Assembly: GCF_011947265.1 (NCBI RefSeq)
Contig: NZ_JAATHD010000003.1
Coordinates: 310,001-374,000 of the forward strand
Length of the DNA stretch: 64,000 nucleotides
Reading direction: 5' to 3'
Source of the DNA: Paenibacillus sp. HB172176
GTDB lineage: Bacteria > Bacillota > Bacilli > Paenibacillales > Paenibacillaceae
The notes below the pieces were generated by a model, which was not told the origin of the DNA, made no database searches, and was given only the letters and a program-made list of their open reading frames with translations. The position numbers and the translations under genes are program-made. Within the stretch, counting starts at the first letter, position 1. Every line of letters starts with the position of its first letter. Positions 57,039 to 64,000 of the stretch are shown here, piece after piece.

Positions 57039-59060
57039 GTGACGCATGGGCAAGTAGTATACCCGGCAGACTGTACGGCAATCATTGATGTTACGAAACC
57101 GCCGTATAACATAGATCATACGGGGAAGGAAGATTGTACACGACAACTCATTCAGATTATAGATGATATTATCCAGCGCGATGTGGACGCTTTCGAACGA
57201 ACGAAGGCGAAGCTGGAAGCGATGCCGGGACTCGACGCGCAGATCAGCTTCGAAATCAAGAAAGAGAACGGGCGATTAAGCGTCATTTTTCCCGAGGATC
57301 TGCCCCCTGCGAGAATCATTTATTTCCCAAACGGGACTTATCTCGTAAGCGATACCATTGCCTATTCCAACGAGAATTTGGTAAATATCAACCGCGGTGG
57401 TTACATTCGCAATGAGATGAATCGGCTGCTTCATATGATGGGAGAGAGCCGGGACGGCGTCGTCATTAAACTGATGGATCATTGCCCGGGCTTCGGGTTT
57501 GGCGCGAACAAACCGGTGGTCAGCTTCATGCGGGGCGAGCAATCGAACATTGCAATGACCAATTCCTTCGAGAACATCACCATAGATGTGGGGAGGGGAA
57601 ATCCGGGCGCCGTCGGGCTGGTGTTCTTCGGCAACAACACCGGAGCGGTAAGGCATGTATGCATAAAGTCCAGCGACGATCAGTATAGAGGAAGATGCGG
57701 ACTTGAGGTTACGCACGAAATCGTATCGGGTTGTTATATCAAGCATATCGAGGTTATTGGTTTTGACTATGGCATAAGAGTAACGCCGATTCGGAATTTC
57801 ACGGTATTCGAGCATATAACGCTCAAGCATCAGCGGAAAACAGGCTTCTATATTTTGAATACGATCACTTCCATTAGAGGGTTATACAGCCGAAACGAAG
57901 TGCCTGCTCTGCGAGTGGGCGGACCTACCGCTCATGTCGTGGTGATCGACGGGAGACTGGATGGCGGAAGCGAATTATTCACTGCGCTGCAATGCGACAT
58001 GGGGACGATTTTTGCCAGAAATATTGAAACCGCCGGGTATAGCCATGCCATCTCCTATGGCAGAAAAAATGTGGAAGGCCAAAGGATTGATGAATATCAC
58101 TCGCACGAGGCCCACGCCTTATTCGAAGGTCAAGCCAAGCGATCCATCGATTTGCCGATCGAAGAAACACCTCATGTTCCATGGGAGACAGATCTATCGA
58201 AGTGGGTGAGTGTGAACGCATTTGGCGCGAAAGGAGACGGACAAACGGATGATACCGATGCGATTCAACGGGCCATGAATTCGGTGTATTCCGTCATCTA
58301 TTTTCAGCCGGGGAAATATCTCATTAATGATGTGATCGAGATTCCTGCCGGGGTTAGCCGAATTAACTTCATGTATTGCGATCTAGTGGCGGGAGAGAAG
58401 CTCCAAGGCTTGAAGGAGGAAGGGACGTTCAAGGTGACGGGCGAGTCTGAACAGCCGCTGGTCATGGAGGATCTTCTCGCATGGGAAAAGTATTATGGCT
58501 GTATGAGGCTCATCAACCACGCTTCGACGAGAACGTTGGTCTTGAGCGATCTTCATGCCCAGACGGGGGCGTTATACTTCAACTCCGTTGAGGGCGGGGA
58601 GGTGTATATGGAGAACGTGGCCTCAACCATTGGCGGGGAGGCGTACCGGCATGTTCCTTGCTTCCATTTCAAAGGACAGCAGGTTTGGATCCGTCATCTA
58701 AATCCCGAACGCTCGCTCAAGGAAGTTGTCAATGATCGTTCCCGGGTATGGGTGCTGGGATTCAAGACAGAGTTTAATGGAACGTCCTATGAAACGATAA
58801 ACGGCGGCTTCACAGAGGTGCTCGGAGGGACGATCAGCATCGGCACCAACGAGCAGTGGCCGGCCATTGTCAATGAAGAGTCCAATGTGTCCGTCATTGC
58901 TTCCACGAACGGCTATCAGACGGATCATATTTTCCCTATCGCGGTTCGCGAAACACGAAACGGCGAAGTAAGGGAGCTGTCGCATCGCGAATTGCCGCTG
59001 CGGCTGATGACGCAATATGTGATTCCCTTGTATGCGGGCTATACAAATCAGCCTAAATAA
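57039..59060 (+). CDS. Cytoplasmic protein with two pectate-lyase-3-type beta helices
   Basis: The 673-residue protein has no signal peptide and contains two parallel beta-helix domains. The first begins with IDVTKPPYNIDHTGKEDCTR and RIIYFPNGTYLVSDTIAYSN. The second begins with the canonical NAFGAKGDGQTDDTDAIQRA and VIYFQPGKYLINDVIEIPAG. This pattern belongs to the pectate_lyase_3/GH28-like superfamily, whose members are lyases, hydrolases or epimerases. The catalytic residues cannot be assigned by eye. It should act on imported oligosaccharides. GTG 57039 follows GAGGAGG; TTG 57037 overlaps it. The sulfatase gene follows after 63 bases. Confidence 0.8.
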   Translation: MTHGQVVYPADCTAIIDVTKPPYNIDHTGKEDCTRQLIQIIDDIIQRDVDAFERTKAKLEAMPGLDAQISFEIKKENGRLSVIFPEDLPPARIIYFPNGTYLVSDTIAYSNENLVNINRGGYIRNEMNRLLHMMGESRDGVVIKLMDHCPGFGFGANKPVVSFMRGEQSNIAMTNSFENITIDVGRGNPGAVGLVFFGNNTGAVRHVCIKSSDDQYRGRCGLEVTHEIVSGCYIKHIEVIGFDYGIRVTPIRNFTVFEHITLKHQRKTGFYILNTITSIRGLYSRNEVPALRVGGPTAHVVVIDGRLDGGSELFTALQCDMGTIFARNIETAGYSHAISYGRKNVEGQRIDEYHSHEAHALFEGQAKRSIDLPIEETPHVPWETDLSKWVSVNAFGAKGDGQTDDTDAIQRAMNSVYSVIYFQPGKYLINDVIEIPAGVSRINFMYCDLVAGEKLQGLKEEGTFKVTGESEQPLVMEDLLAWEKYYGCMRLINHASTRTLVLSDLHAQTGALYFNSVEGGEVYMENVASTIGGEAYRHVPCFHFKGQQVWIRHLNPERSLKEVVNDRSRVWVLGFKTEFNGTSYETINGGFTEVLGGTISIGTNEQWPAIVNEESNVSVIASTNGYQTDHIFPIAVRETRNGEVRELSHRELPLRLMTQYVIPLYAGYTNQPK

Positions 59061-59123
59061 ACACACTGTGACGGAGCTGTTCCTGACAGCAGCTGGAAGT
59101 ATCTTGACAGGGAGGAAGCTTGG

Positions 59124-60479
59124 ATGAAGAAGAAGCCGAATATATTATGGATCATGACGGACGAGCAACGCAAGGATTCGATTGGGTGTTACGGAAGCGA
59201 ATGGGCCGCAACGCCTCATATCGACCGTCTCGCCAAGGAAGGCGTGCTGTTCGAGAACGCCATCACCCCGTCGCCCATGTGCGTGCCGGCAAGACTGTCG
59301 GTGTTGACGGGCAAATACCCTCATGAAACGGGCGTATGGAACAATAAGCACAGCAAGGATAGCGAGGAGCATCTCACCCATTGCTTTGAAGAAGCGGGCT
59401 ATGTGACAGCAAGCTTCGGCAAACAACATTATCAAACGAAAAATAACGCATTCGGAACCGAAGTGACGTTCGAACTCGGCTCGGAAGTGGAGTATACGAA
59501 ATACCATGAGCGCTATGAGGAGTCGGATTATGACATTGTTCGCTACCGCGGCAAATCCCCGTGGCTGCTAGGCGGTAAATTCCCTGCCGACATCTCGGAG
59601 ACGCAGGAGAATAAAGTGGTAGAGCTGGCGAAAGCGTTCCTGTCCAGGCATGAGGATGAACGACCTTTCTTACTCAGAATGTCGTTCAACGGGCCGCATA
59701 CCCCTGTGGTTCCGCCTGAACCGTTCGCGTCGAGCATGGAGGATCGCAAGATCGGCATCCCGGCGGCTTCTGAAGGGCCGCGCGGCAGCATACCCGAATG
59801 GACGAAAGCGTTAATCGAAAATTATGCGGGCTCCCATGTGATGACGGATGCGGAAATGGAGAAGGCAAGGAAGTATTATTACGGCTACGCCTCCTATGTG
59901 GATCACGAAATTGGAAGCATGCTGGACTGGATGTCTGACGAAGGCTGGTTAGAGAACACGATTGTCGTGTTTATGTCCGATCACGGGACGCATCTCGGCG
60001 ACTATGGACTTGTGCAGAAGCAGACGTTTTATGAGCCTTCGGTCAGTGTGCCCTTTATATTCTGGTATCCGGAACAATTCAAATCCGGGACAAGAATCGC
60101 GACACCGGTAGAGACGAGATGGATGCTTCCTGCACTGCTCGATCTGGTTGGGATAGAAGCGACTGTTCAATTGAGCTGCAATCGATTGTCGGAAAGTTTG
60201 CGCAGCGGCCAGGAACCCGCCGCCGTCCCGGTTTACAGCGAATTTATCCTCAATTCACTGCCGCTTTTTGAAGAGGATAAGATCTTGATGGTCAGGACGG
60301 GGCCGTGGAAGTTTACGGCTCGCTTCGGGGATTCGGGCGAGCTGATCGAACGCTCTCTTTCCCATATGGAGGATGATCCGTACGAGCATCATAATTTGGC
60401 GAAGGAACAGGAGCATCAGGACAAGGTTGCAAGCATGACGAGGGTGCTTCAAGAGCGTTTGCGCCTTGAAACACGATGA
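59124..60479 (+). CDS. Sulfatase (formylglycine type)
   Basis: The 451-residue protein starts PNILWIMTDEQRKDSIGCYG and carries the sulfatase active-site motif C53-V-P-A-R followed by LSVLTGKYPHETG, where the Cys must be oxidised to formylglycine by a maturation enzyme encoded elsewhere. Other metal ligands are visible in VVFMSDHGTHLGDYG and FLLRMSFNGPHTP. There is no signal peptide, so it removes sulfate from imported sugars. Together with the CE7 esterase that follows, it suggests a substrate carrying sulfate and acetyl groups. The ATG follows AGGGAGGAAGC. Confidence 0.9.
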   Translation: MKKKPNILWIMTDEQRKDSIGCYGSEWAATPHIDRLAKEGVLFENAITPSPMCVPARLSVLTGKYPHETGVWNNKHSKDSEEHLTHCFEEAGYVTASFGKQHYQTKNNAFGTEVTFELGSEVEYTKYHERYEESDYDIVRYRGKSPWLLGGKFPADISETQENKVVELAKAFLSRHEDERPFLLRMSFNGPHTPVVPPEPFASSMEDRKIGIPAASEGPRGSIPEWTKALIENYAGSHVMTDAEMEKARKYYYGYASYVDHEIGSMLDWMSDEGWLENTIVVFMSDHGTHLGDYGLVQKQTFYEPSVSVPFIFWYPEQFKSGTRIATPVETRWMLPALLDLVGIEATVQLSCNRLSESLRSGQEPAAVPVYSEFILNSLPLFEEDKILMVRTGPWKFTARFGDSGELIERSLSHMEDDPYEHHNLAKEQEHQDKVASMTRVLQERLRLETR

Positions 60480-60517
60480 TTTTGGTTAATAAAGGATGAC
60501 TCCAGGGGGATTCGAAA

Positions 60518-61486
60518 ATGGGCTATTTGAACGAGATAACGAAGGAACTGCAAGGCTACTTGCCTGAGCTTACGAAGAAGGACGATTTTGACGCTTTCTG
60601 GCATGAGACGATTCGAGAAGCGAAGGAGGCGCCCCTGGAGCCTCGGCGAACGCTGGTCGCTGATTATCCGATTCGAAACGTGGAGGTCTATGAGATTCAA
60701 TATAATGGCATGGACGATACTCCGATTCACGGCTGGATGATTGTTCCTTCGTTTCTGCGCAAGGAAAGTTATCCGTGTTTGATCCGCTATCACGGCTTTA
60801 ACGGCAATCGCGGCGAGCCGGCCGCCTATATGCACTGGGTTATGATGGGGTTTGTCGTTGTGGCGGTTGACTGCCGCGACCAAGGCGGCCGAACGGGCAA
60901 TCGGGCTTCCTATTCCAGCGGGTTTTCTCTAAATGTAGCCAGCAAAGGCATTCATGACAAATATGAGTACTATTATCGCTTCGCCTACATGGATAGCCTC
61001 AAAGCGGTGGATTTTGCCTGCGCGCAGGCTGAGGTGGACGCCGCGCGCATCGTGGTCGAGGGCGGAAGTCAGGGAGGCGCGTTAGCGATGGCGGTCGCGG
61101 CGCTGGACGACAGGCCAAGCCTCGCGATGGTGGACGTTCCGAGCAACAGCCATTTGACGCAGCGGGTTGAAGGCATGCACGGAGCATTCGCCAGCGCTGC
61201 CGAATATATTAAAAAACATCCTGAAGAGTTGGATCTTGTCATCGATAATTTGAGTTATTTCGATACAATGAATATGGCAGACCGCATGACATGCCGGGTG
61301 TTTGCTTCGGTTGCGTTGAAAGACGAGATTTGCCCTCCGCGCATGTACTTTGCGACCTACAATCGGATTCCGGGAGCGAAGGATATCGTCATCTACCCGT
61401 TTAATGGACATGAGGGAGGCGGAGCGGCGCAGACGGAGAAGAAGATTGCGTATGCTGGACGCTGGTTCGGCGATTGGTTTGAATAA
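60518..61486 (+). CDS. Acetyl esterase, CE7 family (acetyl xylan esterase/cephalosporin C deacetylase)
   Basis: The 322-residue alpha/beta hydrolase has the CE7 motifs: YHGFNGNRGEP (RGQ-like region), the nucleophile S184 in GGSQGGALA, D269 in ALKDEICPP and H298 in NGHEGGG, with DCRDQGGRTGN in between. CE7 enzymes are intracellular and remove acetyl groups from imported acetylated oligosaccharides. The length is normal (about 320). The ATG follows AGGGGGATTCG. It is the last enzyme gene before the regulator. Confidence 0.9.
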   Translation: MGYLNEITKELQGYLPELTKKDDFDAFWHETIREAKEAPLEPRRTLVADYPIRNVEVYEIQYNGMDDTPIHGWMIVPSFLRKESYPCLIRYHGFNGNRGEPAAYMHWVMMGFVVVAVDCRDQGGRTGNRASYSSGFSLNVASKGIHDKYEYYYRFAYMDSLKAVDFACAQAEVDAARIVVEGGSQGGALAMAVAALDDRPSLAMVDVPSNSHLTQRVEGMHGAFASAAEYIKKHPEELDLVIDNLSYFDTMNMADRMTCRVFASVALKDEICPPRMYFATYNRIPGAKDIVIYPFNGHEGGGAAQTEKKIAYAGRWFGDWFE

Positions 61487-61582
61487 ACGGCAGAGAGACA
61501 GCAACCTGCAAGATATTCAGTTTCTAGATCCTGCTTGAATGCTGTTTCTCAGCATTTGTGCAATGCGGAAAAAGCGGGATTT

Positions 61583-61611
61583 TGATATAATTAAAATTGT
61601 AAGCGTTAGCA
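61583..61611 (+). promoter_or_regulatory. Extended -10 promoter with cre site before the AraC-type gene
   Basis: TGATATAAT (61583-61591) is an extended -10. TTGTAAGCGTTAGCA (61597-61611) directly downstream fully matches the cre consensus WTGNAANCGNWNNCW, so CcpA would block initiation or elongation. The start at 61653 lies 42 bases further. Confidence 0.6.
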
Positions 61612-61652
61612 AACAGCTCATTAAGGAACAGGTGTGGGAGGGGGCGAGCGTG

Positions 61653-63914
61653 ATGAGAAAAAATAAATACTTCCGCAAGCTGCTTGTTATTTACATGGCT
61701 ATCGTGCTAACCTACACCTTTGCCGTTGCAGGTGTATTTTTCTATAAGAACAGCGAGGCGGTTACACATAAGCTAGACGAGAACCAGAAGGTTTTTCTTC
61801 TTCAGATGAGAGATAAAATCGACATGAAATTCCAGGTCGCGTTCAATCTGATACGACAGTTCGATATGTCTGAAGAAGTGCAGGCGTACAGCGTCGAGGA
61901 GGATCGCGATTATTATAATATTACCAAGGTTTACGATGCGCTGGGCAGAAATTTGACCGGATTTTACGATTTCGGGTACCGGATCGATGTGACAAGACCG
62001 GATGACGATCTGGTTATCAAACCGGACAGCACGACCAACAAAAGTCTATATTACAGCAGATTGGGACTATCGCCAGAGCAAGTGGATCAATTGAATGACT
62101 ATATCCTTGATCATACCAGGATGGAGCCTTTTATTTTGCCGCGAACCGAGCAATTCGTCGGCTATTTAACGATGGCTCAGAAGAGGCAGATTCCCGGTTA
62201 CGGAGAAGTCATTTACTTTATTTCATTCCAGGAAGCTTACTTGTTCCCCGAGCAAGCAGTGGGCGGCGGTGACATTGGCATTGTGAACGCGGGTGAGCTC
62301 GTAGCAAAACAAGCGGGAATATCGCGTAACAGGATGGATGGCGCGAAGACGAGCGACTTGCTTCGCGAGGTTGGCGACAGACCGTACGAATACGATCGAC
62401 TCAAGTTATCCAACTATATGGTGGATTCGGTTGGTTCCAATCAATTCGGAGAAATCAAATATGTGCATGTGCTTCCACGGTCGACGGTGAAAAACCAGCT
62501 TGCCGGCATTTTGATTAACGCGCTCTTCATCTATGGCGGTCTCGCGATTGTCGGCCTCGCGATGGCCTTTCTTGCGGCTCGGAACATGTACAAGCCGATT
62601 CGCAACACGGTTAGTGTATTTCATGGTCTTGGAGGAAAAGAGAGCGGAGATGAATTTAATTTCTTGAGAGAAACCGCGCTATCGATTCGTCAAGCCAACG
62701 AGAGTCTCCAGAAGACACTTCTGCATCATCGGCTTCCTTTGAAAAACAAGTTTCTGCTCGATTGGATGTTCGGTCTATTGTCAAGGGGAAAGGTTAGAGA
62801 GGGGTTGGAAAGATACGGGCTTCTAGCGTTTCAAAAAGGAATGTCTGTCGTGGTGTTTGAATTTTTGAACGACAAAGAAGAAAGCGGTCACTTCTCCCGG
62901 GAAGCGATTCTGGATATTCGCAAGCAGACGATCTCGATCATTGCGCAGCAAGTGAAGGCGGAAGCTGCTTGCGAGTGGTTCGCTATTGATGGCAGCAGAT
63001 ATGCGATGCTCGTGCAGGAAGTCGCAACAGCGAAAATTAAAAATGGGATGAGTTCCTCGATTTATGATATCGAAGCGGAATATGACATTCGTTTGGTCGC
63101 AGCGATCGGCCTGCCGGCGGAATCCGCTTTCGAAATCGAAACGTCTTACCATGCTGCGCTGCAATTATTAGACGGACGTTTTGCTTTGTCCCATCAATCC
63201 ATTTTGACGCTTGACGAAGAAGGGAAAGAGCAGAATACGAGCTATTTTTATCCGCTGGATCTGGAGCGGGATTTGATCAACTATGTCATTCAAGGGAAGG
63301 AGCAGCAGGTAAACGCGATCCTGCAGCGCGTGTTGGAGCAAAATCTGAAAGAGAGGGAACTGAACAGCGACATGTTATCGCAATTCATGTTCGCGCTCAC
63401 TGCGACTGTGCAGCGGATTATGCAGCAATTGAACAAAACGACGGAAGAGGTGTTGGGTCAAGACGCCAGTTTGCATGCGGAGCTGCATAAATGCGAGAGC
63501 AGCCAGCTGCTCAGCGAACGGATCACAGATACGTTCAACTCCATCCTCTCAGCCGTTAATGTGGAAAAAGAACAATTGGACAGTAAAATCGCCGATCAAA
63601 TGCTGGCTTATATTCATAACAACTACAACCGGGATCTGTCGCTGTCGGATATGGCGGAGCAATTCAATTTGTCGGCGAGTTATACGAGTTTGTTGTTCGG
63701 GCAGTATATTGGCGAGAATTTCAAGGATTATCTGAATGAATATCGTGTGCGAAAGGCGAAAGAGATTCTCACGGCAAATGCCGATTTGAAAATATACGAA
63801 ATTGCCGGCATGGTTGGCTGCAATCATACCAACACCTTCATTCGCATGTTCAAAAAGTACGCAGGCGTCTCTCCTGGCGCATACGCCAAAAACTTGGAAC
63901 GCCCAACAAGTTGA
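61653..63914 (+). CDS. Membrane-bound AraC-family regulator (YtdP-like)
   Basis: The 753-residue protein has one membrane segment at each side of an extracytoplasmic sensor domain (LLVIYMAIVLTYTFAVAGVF near the start; LAGILINALFIYGGLAIVGL near residue 290) and a cytoplasmic middle region. A C-terminal AraC-type double helix-turn-helix closes it (DMAEQFNLSASYTSLLFGQY, EIAGMVGCNHTNTFIRMFKK, AGVSPGAYAK). Bacillus YtdP, near the ytcQP-yteP rhamnogalacturonan importer genes, has this layout and length. It probably senses an oligosaccharide or a wall signal and activates the operons at 48246 and 57039. ATG 61653 or GTG 61650 after GGGAGGGGG; an upstream frame to 61539 is unlikely. The next gene starts 35 bases after the stop. 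Confidence 0.88.
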   Translation: MRKNKYFRKLLVIYMAIVLTYTFAVAGVFFYKNSEAVTHKLDENQKVFLLQMRDKIDMKFQVAFNLIRQFDMSEEVQAYSVEEDRDYYNITKVYDALGRNLTGFYDFGYRIDVTRPDDDLVIKPDSTTNKSLYYSRLGLSPEQVDQLNDYILDHTRMEPFILPRTEQFVGYLTMAQKRQIPGYGEVIYFISFQEAYLFPEQAVGGGDIGIVNAGELVAKQAGISRNRMDGAKTSDLLREVGDRPYEYDRLKLSNYMVDSVGSNQFGEIKYVHVLPRSTVKNQLAGILINALFIYGGLAIVGLAMAFLAARNMYKPIRNTVSVFHGLGGKESGDEFNFLRETALSIRQANESLQKTLLHHRLPLKNKFLLDWMFGLLSRGKVREGLERYGLLAFQKGMSVVVFEFLNDKEESGHFSREAILDIRKQTISIIAQQVKAEAACEWFAIDGSRYAMLVQEVATAKIKNGMSSSIYDIEAEYDIRLVAAIGLPAESAFEIETSYHAALQLLDGRFALSHQSILTLDEEGKEQNTSYFYPLDLERDLINYVIQGKEQQVNAILQRVLEQNLKERELNSDMLSQFMFALTATVQRIMQQLNKTTEEVLGQDASLHAELHKCESSQLLSERITDTFNSILSAVNVEKEQLDSKIADQMLAYIHNNYNRDLSLSDMAEQFNLSASYTSLLFGQYIGENFKDYLNEYRVRKAKEILTANADLKIYEIAGMVGCNHTNTFIRMFKKYAGVSPGAYAKNLERPTS

Positions 63915-63949
63915 AACGGTTCGGGTATGAAAGGAAGGAGGACACTCAT

Positions 63950-64000
63950 ATGAGAAAGAGCAGAAGAAGGCTATGGCTGTCCGGATGGTCGGGCGTGCTG
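63950..64000 (+). CDS. N-terminus of a probable exported protein (truncated by window end)
   Basis: An ATG at 63950 follows GGAAGGAGG and begins MRKSRRRLWLSGWSGVL, a basic stretch running into a hydrophobic segment, the typical start of a signal peptide. It may be a further secreted lyase or binding protein of this polysaccharide locus. Too little is in view to say more. Confidence 0.55.
   Translation, partial: MRKSRRRLWLSGWSGVL

Noticed and set aside
1-64000. Prophage, insertion sequence, tRNA, rRNA or riboswitch
   Set aside because: No transposase, integrase, phage structural gene, cloverleaf or recognisable riboswitch was found by reading; a covariance-model search (Infernal/tRNAscan) would settle the RNA question.

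Overview
The window looks like a chromosomal segment of a Gram-positive, plant- or soil-associated member of Paenibacillaceae (Paenibacillus/Cohnella type). The signs are moderately GC-rich DNA, strong AAGGAGG-type ribosome binding sites with many TTG/GTG starts, a sigma-B/RsbW/RsbV locus, an SgrR-type regulator, an LplB/YtcP-type sugar importer, a YtdP-like membrane AraC regulator, bactofilin with a LytM peptidase, and a C-terminal FIMAH-like domain on a secreted pectate lyase. This is an inference from gene content; no rRNA, tRNA, transposase, integrase or CRISPR array was seen.

Layout. (1) 1-9.3 kb: pectin catabolism. A cytoplasmic trio (PL22 oligogalacturonate lyase, GH105 unsaturated uronyl hydrolase, GH95-type hydrolase) is followed by a repeat-rich 0.8 kb gap and a large secreted PL1 pectate lyase. 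The lyase promoter carries a CcpA cre site between -35 and -10. (2) 9.5-20 kb: housekeeping and accessory genes: a CatE-like dioxygenase with an operator-like element, a chromate-transporter relic, a stalk-domain protein, bactofilin plus M23 peptidase, HisJ-type phosphatase, GNAT, SgrR, a DUF4173 membrane protein, a metallophosphoesterase and an orphan ParB. (3) 20-30 kb: a general stress locus of the RsbK/RsbM/RsbY type known from Bacillus cereus. It has a response-regulator phosphatase, STAS antagonist, two RsbW-like anti-sigma factors, a CheR-type methyltransferase, a hybrid kinase and a sigma-B family factor. Stress genes of the DUF1328, general stress protein 17M, DUF948 and YtxH families lie among them, and three sigma-B-like promoters (GTTTCA-N13/14-GGGTAW or close) can be read. 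(4) 30-42 kb: FAD oxidoreductase, acyl-adenylate ligase plus acyltransferase, CYTH protein, an AAA-ATPase relic, two Gfo/Idh/MocA dehydrogenases, lipoate ligase, an AraC regulator, an aldo/keto reductase and a lipoprotein. (5) 42.3-48 kb: an envelope-stress module in two operons, both preceded by ECF (sigma-W-like) promoters TGRAAC-N16-CGTA. One holds a small protein, a Ser/Gly-tailed protein, a glutathionylspermidine-synthetase-like ATP-grasp ligase, a lipoprotein and a DUF350 membrane protein. The other holds PspA and DUF4178. A K+ channel with an RCK domain is divergent from pspA. (6) 48-64 kb: a polysaccharide-utilisation locus: ABC importer (binding protein and two permeases), serine hydrolase, secreted CBM/FN3/beta-helix protein, a dedicated PPIase-like foldase, a decayed beta-helix gene fragment, a cytoplasmic double beta-helix lyase/hydrolase, a sulfatase, a CE7 esterase and a YtdP-like AraC sensor-regulator, with cre sites at several promoters.

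How the genes work together. In regions 1 and 6, secreted lyases release oligouronides or sulfated/acetylated oligosaccharides, the importer takes them up without its own ATPase (presumably the shared MsmX type), and cytoplasmic lyases, hydrolases, sulfatase and esterase finish the job under CcpA and AraC control. Region 3 turns environmental signals into sigma-B activity by partner switching. Region 5 is the most intriguing unit: its parts recur in PspA-associated gene neighbourhoods described by comparative genomics, but the ligase substrate is unknown. Here the protein encoded just upstream of the ligase ends in a repetitive Ser/Lys/Gly tail that could be that substrate.
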